Assembly: GCA_903868285.1 (NCBI GenBank)
Contig: CAIPUP010000263.1
Coordinates: forward strand, 1-17,928
Direction: 5' to 3'
Length of the DNA: 17,928 bases
From: an uncultured beta proteobacterium
Lineage (GTDB): Bacteria > Pseudomonadota > Gammaproteobacteria > Burkholderiales > SG8-39
Positions 1 to 7,996 of this stretch are shown here, one piece after another (within the stretch, counting starts at the first letter, position 1; every line of letters starts with the position of its first letter). The notes below the pieces were generated by a model, which ran no database searches, had not been told where the DNA came from, and saw nothing but the letters and a program-made list of their open reading frames with translations. The position numbers and the translations under genes were made by a program.

Positions 1-1218
1 CAAAAAATAGTCGCGTGCCGGCGGAAACAGACTGGCGATGCGCAACGCGCTTTGCATCAGAAATGCCCCGAGCCGGCTCTTGGGCTGCATGAAATGACCG
101 ATGGCCAAGGCCATCTCGATCAGCGCCCAGGCGTGCGGACGGCGCTCGGCCTCGTAGCTGTCCAGCAGACTCGTCGGCAACTGCCCGCGCTGCACCGCGG
201 CCAGTTTCCAGGCCAGGTTCAAGGCATCGCGGATACCGCTGTTCATGCCCTGGCCGGCAAACGGTGGCGTGAGATGCGCCGCATCACCGGCCAGCAACAC
301 ACGACCCTCGCGCCAGCGTTCGGCCAGGCGGGCATGGAAGGTGTAGACCACCTGACGCACGATGGGAATATTGCTGTCAGCCAGACTGACGCGGGCAATC
401 AGCTGACGCGCCACGGCCTCGGACTGCAATGCTTCATCACGCTCGCCCGGCAGCAACATGAATTCATAGCGCCGCGTGCCATGCGGCCCTGGCAACGAAA
501 TCGCCGGACGCGAAGGATCGCAATAGACCCGGGTATGGCGGAATCGATCGGGCGTACCGGCCAGGTCTACGATCAGCCACTTTTCGGAAAAGGTGCTGCC
601 GGCCATGGCAATGCCCAGCTGTTCACGCACCCGGCTGCGTCCGCCGTCGCTGCCGATCAGCCAGTCGGCGCTGACCGAATAGCGCTGGCCATCGTTTGCA
701 CTCCCGTCGTTTGCGCCCCCATCATTTGCGCCCCGGTCGCGCTGGCACAGCTGCACCGTGACTGACTGGCCATCCTGGGTGAACGATTCCAGCGTGGTGT
801 CAAAGCGGACCTGCACGCAATCAAAGCGTGCCAGTCCGGCGCGCAACTGCGCTTCCAGTACCGGCTGACGAAAGGCATTGCGACGCGGAAAGCCGAACTC
901 GCGCGTCGCCGGCTGTACCCGCGCAAAGCGTCGTCCCGAGGGCGAGTAGTAATGCGCGCCGTAGCCCTGCACCACCTGCGACAGCACCTCGGCGTCCAGG
1001 CCAATGGCCTGCATGGTGCGCAGGCTCTCGTCATCGATCGACACCGCGCGCGGTTCATTCACGGTGCTGCTGTTGCGCTCGATCAGCAGCGTAGGCACCT
1101 GCATGCTGCCCAGCAGGTTGCACAGCGTCAGGCCACAGGGACCGGCACCGATCACGATCACTGCGGGTTTGAAAGCCATGTCGACCATTCCAGAAGCGGC
1201 CGTCGCTGCGCTCATCAT
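1..1218 (-). CDS. FAD-dependent monooxygenase, MhpA-like (3-(3-hydroxyphenyl)propionate hydroxylase family), 3' end missing
   Basis: The product is a class A flavoprotein aromatic hydroxylase, expected to be cytosolic and to use NAD(P)H and O2 to hydroxylate a phenolic acid. About 406 residues are visible; the family is usually about 550, so the C-terminal quarter lies beyond the left edge. The N-terminus has the Rossmann motif IGAGPCGL, then PRAVSIDDESLRTMQ, which matches the MhpA pattern, and the second FAD motif reads LLAGDAAHLTPPFAGQGMNSG. A 15-bp repeat (691-735) inserts three GAND-like units near residues 162-176. Candidate starts are ATG at 1218, 1215, 1188 and 1179. Position 1218 lies 4 nt after the upstream isomerase stop, which suggests coupling, while 1215 has a better-spaced GAG and 1179 has a GGA. 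The family is secure. The exact substrate is unknown, and related PheA/TfdB/MhpA-like hydroxylases remain possible. Confidence 0.85.
   Translation of the reverse strand, partial: MMSAATAASGMVDMAFKPAVIVIGAGPCGLTLCNLLGSMQVPTLLIERNSSTVNEPRAVSIDDESLRTMQAIGLDAEVLSQVVQGYGAHYYSPSGRRFARVQPATREFGFPRRNAFRQPVLEAQLRAGLARFDCVQVRFDTTLESFTQDGQSVTVQLCQRDRGANDGGANDGSANDGQRYSVSADWLIGSDGGRSRVREQLGIAMAGSTFSEKWLIVDLAGTPDRFRHTRVYCDPSRPAISLPGPHGTRRYEFMLLPGERDEALQSEAVARQLIARVSLADSNIPIVRQVVYTFHARLAERWREGRVLLAGDAAHLTPPFAGQGMNSGIRDALNLAWKLAAVQRGQLPTSLLDSYEAERRPHAWALIEMALAIGHFMQPKSRLGAFLMQSALRIASLFPPARDYFL
691..735. repeat. 15-bp tandem repeat, 3 copies, inside the MhpA-like gene
   Basis: Units at 691-705, 706-720 and 721-735 share the core TTTGC(A/G)C(T/C)CC. 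Read on the minus strand they encode RGAND, GGAND and GSAND in frame, probably a surface loop in the substrate-binding half of the hydroxylase. Confidence 0.85.
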
Positions 1219-1222
1219 CGTC

Positions 1223-2059
1223 TCAGCAGCCTTTGAACTGCGGCACGCGCTTGCCCAGAAACGCCTGGACGCCCTCACGGTAGTCGGCGCTGTAGCCAAG
1301 CTGCTGCTGCAAGTCGCGCTCGAGGTCGAGCTGGGCATCCAGGCTATTGCCGGCCGAGGCGTTCAGCGCCTGCTTGATGGCCGCCAGACTGCGTGCCGGC
1401 GCCGCCGCAAAACCGCTGCACAGCGCCTCGGCCTGGGCCAGCAATTGCTCGTCCTCGACACAGCGCCAGATCATTCCCCAGTCGGCTGCCTGCTGGGCGC
1501 TGATGCGCTCACCCAGCAGTGCCAGGGCGCGTGCCCGGGCATCACCCACCAGCCGCGGCAGGGTCCAGGTGGCGCCGGAATCGGGCAACAGGCCAATCCG
1601 GCAGAAGGCCTGGATGAAGCTGGCCGAGCGCGCCGCCAGCACGATGTCGCAGGCCAGCGCCAGACTGGCACCAGCGCCGGCGGCAATGCCATTGACCGCG
1701 CACACCACCGGCTTGGGCAGGGCGCGCAGCTGGCGGATGAGCGGGTTGTACAGACGATCGAGGCTGTCACCCAGATCGGGCGGCGGCACGCCATCGCGCA
1801 GATCGCGCTCGGCCAGATCCTGTCCGGCACAGAAGCCGCGTCCGGCGCCGGTCAGCAGCACTGCTGCCACGCCTGGGGCAGCGCCCGCCTCGGCAATGGC
1901 CTGGCGCAGCTGGACATGCAGTAAGTTATTGAAACTATTGAGTTTTTCTGGGCGATTCAGAGTGATAACGGCATAGCCTTGGCGCACTTCAAGGTGCACT
2001 GGGGCTGGGGCGTTGCGACTGGTCTCGGGATCGCTCGGGCTGACAGGGGTAGGGCGCAT
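1223..2059 (-). CDS. Enoyl-CoA hydratase/isomerase family protein, PaaG-like
   Basis: The 278-residue protein is a crotonase-fold enzyme, likely a cytosolic CoA-thioester isomerase or hydratase. The oxyanion-hole segments are GRGFCAGQDL (about residues 73-82) and NGIAAGAG (123-130). The motif GLLPDSGATW puts an Asp at residue 160, where E. coli PaaG has its catalytic Asp136 in LLPDSGGTW. This favours 2-(1,2-epoxy-1,2-dihydrophenyl)acetyl-CoA isomerase over a standard fatty-acid hydratase, which would carry Glu pairs. The first 20 residues are a Pro/Ser-rich extension not typical of PaaG. No convincing ribosome site precedes the ATG, and a GTG at 1999 would give a more family-like N-terminus. 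The start lies 15 nt after the dnaE2 stop and the stop 4 nt before the MhpA-like gene, so it may be transcribed with both. No other paa genes are in the window, so the pathway is inferred. Confidence 0.88.
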   Translation of the reverse strand: MRPTPVSPSDPETSRNAPAPVHLEVRQGYAVITLNRPEKLNSFNNLLHVQLRQAIAEAGAAPGVAAVLLTGAGRGFCAGQDLAERDLRDGVPPPDLGDSLDRLYNPLIRQLRALPKPVVCAVNGIAAGAGASLALACDIVLAARSASFIQAFCRIGLLPDSGATWTLPRLVGDARARALALLGERISAQQAADWGMIWRCVEDEQLLAQAEALCSGFAAAPARSLAAIKQALNASAGNSLDAQLDLERDLQQQLGYSADYREGVQAFLGKRVPQFKGC

Positions 2060-2074
2060 GGGGCGTGAAGGATA

Positions 2075-5000
2075 TCAGTGGAAATCCCGCGATGCCGTCT
2101 GCAGCCGTCCCAGCCAGGCGCTGCGGTCGGTGAGTTGCCGTGCCAGCAGATGGATGACATCTCCTTCGCGTTGCAGCACACCAGCCACCGCCAGCAGCGA
2201 CGAACCGAGCAGGGCGCGTCGCTGGCGCTCGGCCAGTTCGCGCCACACCACGACATTGATGCTGCCGCTTTCATCCTCGAGCGTGACGAACACCACGCCC
2301 GAGGCGGTGTCCGGCCGCTGCCGGCCAGTGACGATGCCGCACACCTGCAGCGCCCGGCCATTGGGCAGGCTGCGCAAGCTGCCGGCGTCGCGGTAGCGCC
2401 AGCGCACCAGTCGCGGCCGCAACAGTGCCAGCGGATGACGGCCGAGTGTCAGACCGAGATGGGCATAGTCGGCCACGATGTTGCTGCCCTCGTCGGGCAC
2501 TGGCAATGCTGGCAGGACTGGCGGGGATGCCAGCGCAGCCGGACTTTCCTGCGCCGACACCGCCAGCGACGGCGCATGGAAATCCAGCTCACCCTGCGCC
2601 CGTACCTGCGTCCGTGCCTGCGCCCGTACCTGCGTCCGTTCCTTTGCCTGCGACGGGGGTGCTGTTTTGGCGCGGATCGCAGGGTCGGCTACGTTGACAT
2701 TCGGCGGCGGCAAGCCCGCCACCGCCCACCAGGCCTGATTGCGATCGGCCGTGAGTTCGGCCAGAGCGCCGGCAGCAGCCAGCAGCTTCAGATCGGCGGC
2801 GCTCAGGGCACTGCGCCGCGCCAGTTCTTCCAGGCTTTGAAACAACTGTGTGCCGCGTGCCTGCAGCAACTGCTGCACCACCGCCTGACGCAGCCCCTTG
2901 ACCAGACACAGGCCGAGGCGTACCGCCGGCGCTGCAGGCTTGGCTGCGTGTTCTGCTGCGTGTTCCGTCGTGACCACAGCCTCCAGCTGGCACTCCCAGT
3001 GACTGTGATTGACGCTCACCGGGAGTACTTCGACGCCATGCCGGCGCGCATCCTGTACCAGCTGCGATGGGGCATAAAAGCCCATTGGCTGGCTGTTGAG
3101 CAAGGCGGTGACAAAGGCCGCCGGATGGTGACATTTCAGCCAGGCCGAGACATACACCAGCAGGGCGAAGCTGGCCGAGTGCGATTCAGGGAAACCATAT
3201 TCGCCAAAGCCCAGCATCTGCTGATAAATCTGCTGCGCAAAGCTGGCGCTGTAGCCACGCGCCAGCATGCCCTGAATGAGGCGCTGCTCGAAATGATCCA
3301 GTCCGCCATGACGCTTCCAGGCCGCCATCGAACGGCGCAGCTGATCGGCTTCGCCAGGAGAGAAACCGGCGGCGACCACCGCCAGCTGCATCACCTGCTC
3401 CTGGAAGATCGGCACGCCCAGAGTGCGTTCGAGCACCGCGCGTACCGCCTCGCCCGGATACGCCACCGGCTCCAGCCCCTGCCGCCGACGCAGATAGGGA
3501 TGCACCATGCCGCCCTGGATCGGCCCTGGACGCACGATGGCGACCTCGATCACCAGGTCGTAGAACGTGGCCGGTTTCAGTCGCGGCAGCATCGACATCT
3601 GCGCCCGTGACTCGATCTGGAATACGCCCACGGTGTCGGCCTTCTGGATCATGGTGTAGACCGCCGCATCCTCGGCCGGGATGTCCTGCATCCGCAATGG
3701 CCGGCCACGCCAGTCCGATACCAGCTGCAGCGCACGCCGGATGGCGCTCAGCATGCCCAGCGCCAGCACATCCACTTTGAGTAATCCGAGCGCTTGCAGA
3801 TCGTCCTTGTCCCACTGGATCACCGAGCGCTCGGGCATGGCGGCATTCTCGATCGGCACCAGTTCGTCCAGTGCCCCGCGCGTAATGACAAAGCCGCCGA
3901 CGTGCTGCGACAGATGACGCGGAAAGCCCACCAGGGTTTGCGCCAGCTGCAACCAGCGCTGCGGCAGCGGATGCGATGGATCGAAGCCGGCTTGCTGCAA
4001 GCGTTCGGCCAGCTGCTGGCGATCGCTGCGCCAGACCAGACTGGCTGAGACGCGATCGGCCTGCTGCGGATCGAGGTCGAGCGCACGGGCCATGTCGCGC
4101 AGGGCGCTGCGCGGGCGATAGCGAATGACACTAGCCGCCAGCGCGGCGCGGTCACGGCCGTAGCGGGCATACAGGTACTGGATCACTTCCTCGCGCCGCT
4201 GATGTTCGAAGTCGACATCGATGTCCGGTGGCTCGCGTCGCTCGCGCGACAGAAAGCGCTCGAACAGCATCGACATGCGGGCTGGATCCACCTCGGTGAT
4301 GCCCAGCGCATAGCAGACCGCCGAATTGGCCGCTGAACCACGTCCCTGACAAAGGATGTCGCGACTGCGGGCAAAGCGCACGATGTCCTCGACCGTGAGG
4401 AAATACGGCTCATAGGCCAGCTCGGCAATCAGTGCCAGTTCATGCTCGATCAGCTGCCGTACCGGTGCCGGCACCCCTTGCGGGAAACGCTGCCGCAGCC
4501 CCTGCTCGGTGAGCTGACGCAGATGCGCCGCCGGCGTGATACCAGCGGGTACCAGCTCCTGCGGATATTCGTAGCGCAGGCTGTCCAGACTGAACTGGCA
4601 GCGTGCCGCGATGCCCAGAGTTTCTTCAATTAAATCAATAGGATAGACGTTACCCAGACGCAGCCGGTGGCGCAGATGCCGTTCGCCATTGGGAAACAGC
4701 GCCAGGCCACAGGCATGCACCGGCCGGCGCAGGCGTACTGCGGTCAGGGCGTCCTGCAGCATGCGACGCGAGCGCCGGTGCATATGCACATCGCCGGCAG
4801 CCACCAAGGGCAGGCCGCTGTGCTGCGAGAGGTGCCGCAGCAGGGTCAGCTGGGCACGGTCGTCAGCCCCGCCCAGCAACTCGACGGCAATCCAGGCCCG
4901 ACCCGGCATGCGTGTCTGCAACGCCTGCGCCTGCTCCTGGGTCTGGGTCTGTGCCTGCGTCGGGGCCTGGGTCTGTACCAGTTGCGCGGGGGGCGGCTCG

Positions 5001-5410
5001 GGGCAGAGCAGGGCCAGGCAACCGGGCAGGCCGTCATCCAGGTCGGACCAGTACAGCGCATAGCGGCCCTTGCCGCTGCGTCGCCGACCGGTGGTGATCA
5101 GCCGGGAAAGGCGGGCATAGCCGGCGCGGTCGGTGGCCAGCAGCACCAGTTTGGCTGGTGCCATGGCGCTATCCGCCACGCCGTCCTGCAACAGCACTTC
5201 GCTGCCAACGAGCAATGGCAGTCCGGCCGCCTTGGCTGCGACATGCGCTCGCACCACACCGGCGAGCGAACACTCATCGGTGATGGCCAGTGCGGCATAG
5301 CCCAGTTCGAGCGCCCGCTGCACCAGTTCTTCCGGATGCGAAGCGCCACGCAGAAAACTGAAATTCGACAGACAGTGCAACTCGGCATAGGCCGGCAAAG
5401 CGGAATACAT
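2075..5410 (-). CDS. dnaE2: Error-prone DNA polymerase III alpha-type subunit DnaE2/ImuC
   Basis: This is the C-family polymerase of the ImuABC mutasome, responsible for SOS-induced translesion synthesis and mutagenesis. The 1111-residue product starts with a PHP domain (YAELHCLSNFSFLRGAS, residues 8-24). The palm carries PPDIDVDFEHQRREEV with D396 and D398, and the third catalytic Asp is D547 in LLKVDVLALGML. The fingers and beta-binding regions follow, then a C-terminal OB fold (GIVTGRQRPDTASGVVFVTLEDE, about 1026-1048). ImuC proteins are usually a little shorter; the excess is repeat-coded: Gln/Thr/Ala residues 146-163, EHAAEHAA near 816-823, and RTQV/RAQA units at 925-940. QGELDF (939-944) resembles a degenerate clamp-binding peptide. 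ATG 5410 is chosen because the protein begins just before the conserved PHP start and the frame has no other upstream Met until well inside imuB. It is co-directional with imuB, 67 nt downstream. Confidence 0.96.
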   Translation of the reverse strand: MYSALPAYAELHCLSNFSFLRGASHPEELVQRALELGYAALAITDECSLAGVVRAHVAAKAAGLPLLVGSEVLLQDGVADSAMAPAKLVLLATDRAGYARLSRLITTGRRRSGKGRYALYWSDLDDGLPGCLALLCPEPPPAQLVQTQAPTQAQTQTQEQAQALQTRMPGRAWIAVELLGGADDRAQLTLLRHLSQHSGLPLVAAGDVHMHRRSRRMLQDALTAVRLRRPVHACGLALFPNGERHLRHRLRLGNVYPIDLIEETLGIAARCQFSLDSLRYEYPQELVPAGITPAAHLRQLTEQGLRQRFPQGVPAPVRQLIEHELALIAELAYEPYFLTVEDIVRFARSRDILCQGRGSAANSAVCYALGITEVDPARMSMLFERFLSRERREPPDIDVDFEHQRREEVIQYLYARYGRDRAALAASVIRYRPRSALRDMARALDLDPQQADRVSASLVWRSDRQQLAERLQQAGFDPSHPLPQRWLQLAQTLVGFPRHLSQHVGGFVITRGALDELVPIENAAMPERSVIQWDKDDLQALGLLKVDVLALGMLSAIRRALQLVSDWRGRPLRMQDIPAEDAAVYTMIQKADTVGVFQIESRAQMSMLPRLKPATFYDLVIEVAIVRPGPIQGGMVHPYLRRRQGLEPVAYPGEAVRAVLERTLGVPIFQEQVMQLAVVAAGFSPGEADQLRRSMAAWKRHGGLDHFEQRLIQGMLARGYSASFAQQIYQQMLGFGEYGFPESHSASFALLVYVSAWLKCHHPAAFVTALLNSQPMGFYAPSQLVQDARRHGVEVLPVSVNHSHWECQLEAVVTTEHAAEHAAKPAAPAVRLGLCLVKGLRQAVVQQLLQARGTQLFQSLEELARRSALSAADLKLLAAAGALAELTADRNQAWWAVAGLPPPNVNVADPAIRAKTAPPSQAKERTQVRAQARTQVRAQGELDFHAPSLAVSAQESPAALASPPVLPALPVPDEGSNIVADYAHLGLTLGRHPLALLRPRLVRWRYRDAGSLRSLPNGRALQVCGIVTGRQRPDTASGVVFVTLEDESGSINVVVWRELAERQRRALLGSSLLAVAGVLQREGDVIHLLARQLTDRSAWLGRLQTASRDFH
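2595..2642. repeat. 12-bp tandem repeat, 4 copies (24-bp unit twice) in dnaE2
   Basis: Positions 2595-2618 and 2619-2642 differ at one base, and each is made of two related 12-mers (TGCGCCCGTACC and TGCGTCCGTGCC). On the minus strand they encode alternating RTQV and RAQA/RAQG in the linker before the OB fold, ending at the QGELDF peptide. Confidence 0.9.
2931..2966. repeat. 12-bp tandem repeat in dnaE2 encoding EHAA units
   Basis: Units at 2943-2954 and 2955-2966 (GCTGCGTGTTCT and GCTGCGTGTTCC) differ at one base. A third degenerate copy lies at 2931-2942. They encode EHAAEHAAKPAA at about residues 816-827 of DnaE2. Confidence 0.8.
4923..4976. repeat. Hexanucleotide repeat, about 9 degenerate copies, in dnaE2
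   Basis: Nine successive 6-mers of the form (G/T)(C/T)CTG(C/G/T), with one deviant copy (GTCGGG), encode a Gln-Thr/Gln-Ala run at DnaE2 residues 146-163. The run lies in the N-terminal (PHP) part of the protein, well before the palm, and looks like a slippage-derived insertion. Confidence 0.85.
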
Positions 5411-5477
5411 GGGTGTTGCCTGAAACGGAATGCGCTGAAACGTCTGGTACGACTGCCATGAACACTGCCATCGCGGC

Positions 5478-7223
5478 TCAGGCAAACAGCCCGTGCAGAT
5501 ACCACTGTCCGCCCTGCAAGGCCCCGCGCTCGCGGTAGATCCACACCACCGAGGCCTTGGGGGTGCGGGCCACGAAGTAATCGCGGGCGACATCGTCGCC
5601 ATCCCACCAGCCCGATTCGATGCGCTCCGGGCCGGCCAGCAGCGCCAGCGGTCCGTCCTCATGCAGCGGTACGGCATTGCGCTCGGGTAGCGGACGCGGA
5701 CGTGGCAGCAGCCAGAACGGTCGCTCGCCGCGACCGCGTGGCAGTGGCGAGGAGGTTGCCGAGGTACTTGCATGAAGCTGGCTGCTCGGCAGGCTGTGCT
5801 GGTTGTGCTGGTGCTTCTGCGCTGCCGACGGTGACATCGACAGTGATACAGCCGCCGTCACACTGGCATGCTCCGGCCGGTGATCGGCCGCCAGCGCCAG
5901 TCCCTGCACCGAGGCATCACCCAGCCGCGCCCGCAGCCGCTCCACCAGCTTGGGCCAGGCCTCGGCCGCCGCACCGACGCCGAGCCCGGTGCCGTCAGTG
6001 GAATCGGGCAGCAAGGCCACATCAGCGCCGGCCCAGGGCTGGATGTCCTCCGCCTCCAGTCGCAACAAGCGGACTGGCTGACGCAACGACAGCGTGGCCA
6101 GACGCTCGCGCAGCAGCAGACCGAAATGCTCGGCACTGCGCGCCGGACTGATCATGCCCACCACCACATCGGTGAAGCGTCCTTCGCGATGCCCCAGACG
6201 CAGCATGAAACGACGCGTACCGGCGCTGCGCGCCGCCAGATAGCCAGCGAACTGGTTCAGCAGACGCTGTGCGGCAAACTGCACGGCTTCGGCGCGGTTG
6301 ACTTCGCTCAGCAGCTCAAGGCTGGCGCTAAAGCGCGGCGGCGGCACGAAAAAGGTACGCGGATCCGGTTGCGAGCCAAGGGCCCGATCCAGTTCGCGCA
6401 ACAGCACCGGACCAAAGCGCTGCCGCAGGCCATCGCGCGGCAAAGCCAGCACCTCACCCAGAGTGCGCAGGCCCAGCCCGCGCAAGGCATCACAGGCCAG
6501 TGCCAGCGGCGCATCGGACTGCGCATCGGGCTGCAGCAGATTGATCGACATGGCGGCCACCCCCGCTTGCAGGGTTTGTTCGGTCAGCATCGGCGGCAAA
6601 GCGGCCTCGGTTGCTTGCTGTGGCGATGGCTGTGTTGCATCACCATAGGCAGGCAGCCCCTGTGCCAGCGCCTGTCGTGCCAGCCAGAGTGCCGCACGCG
6701 GCGTGGGCGCCACGCCGATCCAGACCTGGTGACCGGTCTGGGCCAGGCCATGGCGCAGCCGCGACAGCAGCGCCGGCAGGCCACCGAACAGCCGCAGGCT
6801 GCCCGACACCTCGAGCGTCAGGGCGTTGGGAAAATCCAGCGCCACCGAGGGCGTGAACTGCCCGGCCCAGGACGCCAGATTGAGCAACAACTCGGTTTCG
6901 CCGGCACGATCGCGCAAGCGCAATTGCAGCTCGGGCAGCAGGGCGAGGGCAGCCGAGGACGACATGCCACGACATACGCCGGCGGCTTCGGCGCGGGCAT
7001 TGCAGGCAATGATGCGACCGCTGCTGAAAGCATGGTCGTGTTCGCAGTCGGCACCGCGCCCCTCGAGTATGGCCAGGGCCTTGGCGTTGGCATTCACCTT
7101 GGCACCGGGCTTTGCGTCTGATTTTGCGTCTGACTTTGCGTCATTCAGCGCATCCGGCAGCAGCGAGCCCCGACCGTACAGTTCCAGGGGCAGTTGAGGT
7201 AACAGTAGAGAGATCCAGAGCAT
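5478..7223 (-). CDS. imuB: ImuB, inactive Y-family polymerase-like scaffold of the SOS mutasome
   Basis: ImuB is a Y-family polymerase relative that bridges ImuA, ImuC and the sliding clamp. The 581-residue product begins MLWISLLLPQLPLELY, the usual ImuB opening, where an active Y-family enzyme would have its first metal-binding Asp. The second carboxylate motif is replaced by EVSGSLRLFGG (residues 138-148), so it should be catalytically dead, as known for the family. The C-terminus has the ImuB signature RPFWLLPRPRPL, then RIESGWWDGDDVARDYF and WYLHGLFA. It is longer than common homologues (roughly 470-520) because of a DAK-repeat insert at residues 28-38 and a Gln/His/Ser-rich stretch before the RPFWLLP motif. 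I do not see a clear QxxLF clamp peptide in the LF-domain tail (the segment reads ADVALLPD), but a divergent one could exist. The start lies 13 nt after the imuA stop and has an AGGA upstream. Confidence 0.95.
   Translation of the reverse strand: MLWISLLLPQLPLELYGRGSLLPDALNDAKSDAKSDAKPGAKVNANAKALAILEGRGADCEHDHAFSSGRIIACNARAEAAGVCRGMSSSAALALLPELQLRLRDRAGETELLLNLASWAGQFTPSVALDFPNALTLEVSGSLRLFGGLPALLSRLRHGLAQTGHQVWIGVAPTPRAALWLARQALAQGLPAYGDATQPSPQQATEAALPPMLTEQTLQAGVAAMSINLLQPDAQSDAPLALACDALRGLGLRTLGEVLALPRDGLRQRFGPVLLRELDRALGSQPDPRTFFVPPPRFSASLELLSEVNRAEAVQFAAQRLLNQFAGYLAARSAGTRRFMLRLGHREGRFTDVVVGMISPARSAEHFGLLLRERLATLSLRQPVRLLRLEAEDIQPWAGADVALLPDSTDGTGLGVGAAAEAWPKLVERLRARLGDASVQGLALAADHRPEHASVTAAVSLSMSPSAAQKHQHNQHSLPSSQLHASTSATSSPLPRGRGERPFWLLPRPRPLPERNAVPLHEDGPLALLAGPERIESGWWDGDDVARDYFVARTPKASVVWIYRERGALQGGQWYLHGLFA
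5795..5812. repeat. 9-bp exact tandem duplication in imuB
   Basis: TGTGCTGGT occurs at 5795-5803 and 5804-5812. It contributes to the Gln/His-rich low-complexity segment (KHQHNQHS) of ImuB between its catalytic-like core and the C-terminal signature. Confidence 0.75.
7111..7146. repeat. 12-bp tandem repeat, 3 copies, in imuB
   Basis: Units TTTGCGTCTGAT (7111-7122), TTTGCGTCTGAC (7123-7134) and TTTGCGTCATTC (7135-7146) encode NDAK, SDAK and SDAK. They form a charged insert at residues 27-38, directly behind the conserved ImuB N-terminus. Confidence 0.88.
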
Positions 7224-7236
7224 GGGATGGGCTTTC

Positions 7237-7971
7237 CTAGACAGTGAGACGTTTGGAAGACAAAACAGGTGAGAAATCGGGTGAGGCGCGCTGTGCTTCA
7301 GCCGGCACGTCGGCTGACACCTCGGCTGGCACGACCGGCTGGATGCGCTGCGACGAAGACCGCTCGACAGCCATGCTGGTGTCGAGTACCAGGCCGTGCA
7401 GCGCCGGTGCACCACGACGCTTGAGCAGGTCGAGGCGCAGGCCACCGACGCAGGCCGACAGCGCCAGCCGCAGCACCGCAGGCGATGCGCTGCTGGCAGC
7501 TTGCGGCGCACGAAACAGAAAACTCAGGGCACTGCTGTCAGCGCTGGCCAGGGACAGCCGGCGCAGGGCGATAAATGGCAACTGGCCGGGCCACAGCAGT
7601 ACGGCACCGCAACTGCGCGAAGCCAGTGCCTGTTCCGCCGCCCACCAGGCCTCGCGCTCGCTGCGGGTGTTCACCACCAGCACCCGCGCCAGATCGATGC
7701 CGGCGGCGGCCAGCGCCGGGGCATAGGGGCGGTGCGGCGGGGCGATCCAGGCCAGACTGCGGCCGGCGGCGGAAAGGCTTGCCAGCGCCGGACCGAGCAG
7801 GCGCAATTCACCGATGCCGACATGGCGCGGCAGCAGTTCGCACAGCGCACCCAGCGGCCAGCCGCCTCCGGGCAGTTCGGCATCCAGTTCGGCAAAACCG
7901 CTGGTCAGCGTTGCTTTAACTGTATTTTTATACAGTAGCATGGACGCGAGAAGTTGCCTTGAGTTACTCAT
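7237..7971 (-). CDS. imuA: ImuA, RecA-like component of the SOS mutasome
   Basis: ImuA is a RecA/SulA-related ATPase-like partner of ImuB in damage-induced mutagenesis. The core motif TSGFAELDAELPGGGWPLGAL (about residues 23-43) and GIGELRLLGPAL are diagnostic, as are LAWIAPPHRPYAPALAAAGID and the Ala/Leu-rich RecA-like core. The product is 244 residues from ATG 7971, 25 nt after the lexA stop, or 234 from ATG 7941. Neither has a good ribosome site. The usual ImuA N-terminus, often with a WRG motif, is absent. The LexA box at 7920-7935 falls inside codons 13-18, so either the operator is intragenic or the true start is a non-ATG codon further downstream (for example CTG at ACG-CTG-ACC). A 12-bp duplication at 7304-7327 encodes the VSADVPAE segment near the C-terminus. 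The family call is firm; the start is uncertain. Confidence 0.88.
   Translation of the reverse strand: MSNSRQLLASMLLYKNTVKATLTSGFAELDAELPGGGWPLGALCELLPRHVGIGELRLLGPALASLSAAGRSLAWIAPPHRPYAPALAAAGIDLARVLVVNTRSEREAWWAAEQALASRSCGAVLLWPGQLPFIALRRLSLASADSSALSFLFRAPQAASSASPAVLRLALSACVGGLRLDLLKRRGAPALHGLVLDTSMAVERSSSQRIQPVVPAEVSADVPAEAQRASPDFSPVLSSKRLTV
7304..7327. repeat. 12-bp degenerate tandem duplication in imuA
   Basis: GGCACGTCGGCT (7304-7315) and GACACCTCGGCT (7316-7327) are adjacent related 12-mers, and a further partial copy (GGCACGACC) follows. They encode alternating Ala/Glu/Val/Asp residues in the non-conserved C-terminal tail of ImuA. Confidence 0.6.
7920..7935. promoter_or_regulatory. 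LexA box (SOS operator) at the 5' end of imuA
   Basis: CTGTATTTTTATACAG is a full CTGT-N8-ACAG palindrome and differs at one base from the box upstream of lexA (the flanking A and T also match). Read on the minus strand it contains TATAAA, a plausible -10. If that were used, transcription would begin near 7920, downstream of both ATG candidates for imuA. If a promoter lies upstream, bound LexA would act as a roadblock just inside the gene. Confidence 0.9.
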
Positions 7972-7996
7972 ATAACTTATTGTTTTAAAACAGTTT

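Noticed and set aside
2078..3610. 510-codon open frame on the plus strand opposite dnaE2
   Set aside because: It is antisense to a secure polymerase gene, has no family motif, and has the Gln/His/Arg-rich composition typical of reversed GC-rich coding sequence.
5868..7121. 417-codon open frame on the plus strand opposite imuB
   Set aside because: It is a shadow of imuB with no recognisable domain. The imuB protein accounts for the sequence conservation.
5478..7223. Active Y-family DNA polymerase (DinB or UmuC)
   Set aside because: The metal-binding carboxylate motifs are missing and the C-terminus carries the ImuB signature.
7978..7994. Second LexA box or lexA terminator around TTGTTTTAAAACAG
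   Set aside because: The palindrome has a 6-bp core and not the 8 bp required between CTGT and ACAG, and it has no GC stem for a rho-independent terminator. It is probably just AT-rich intergenic sequence.
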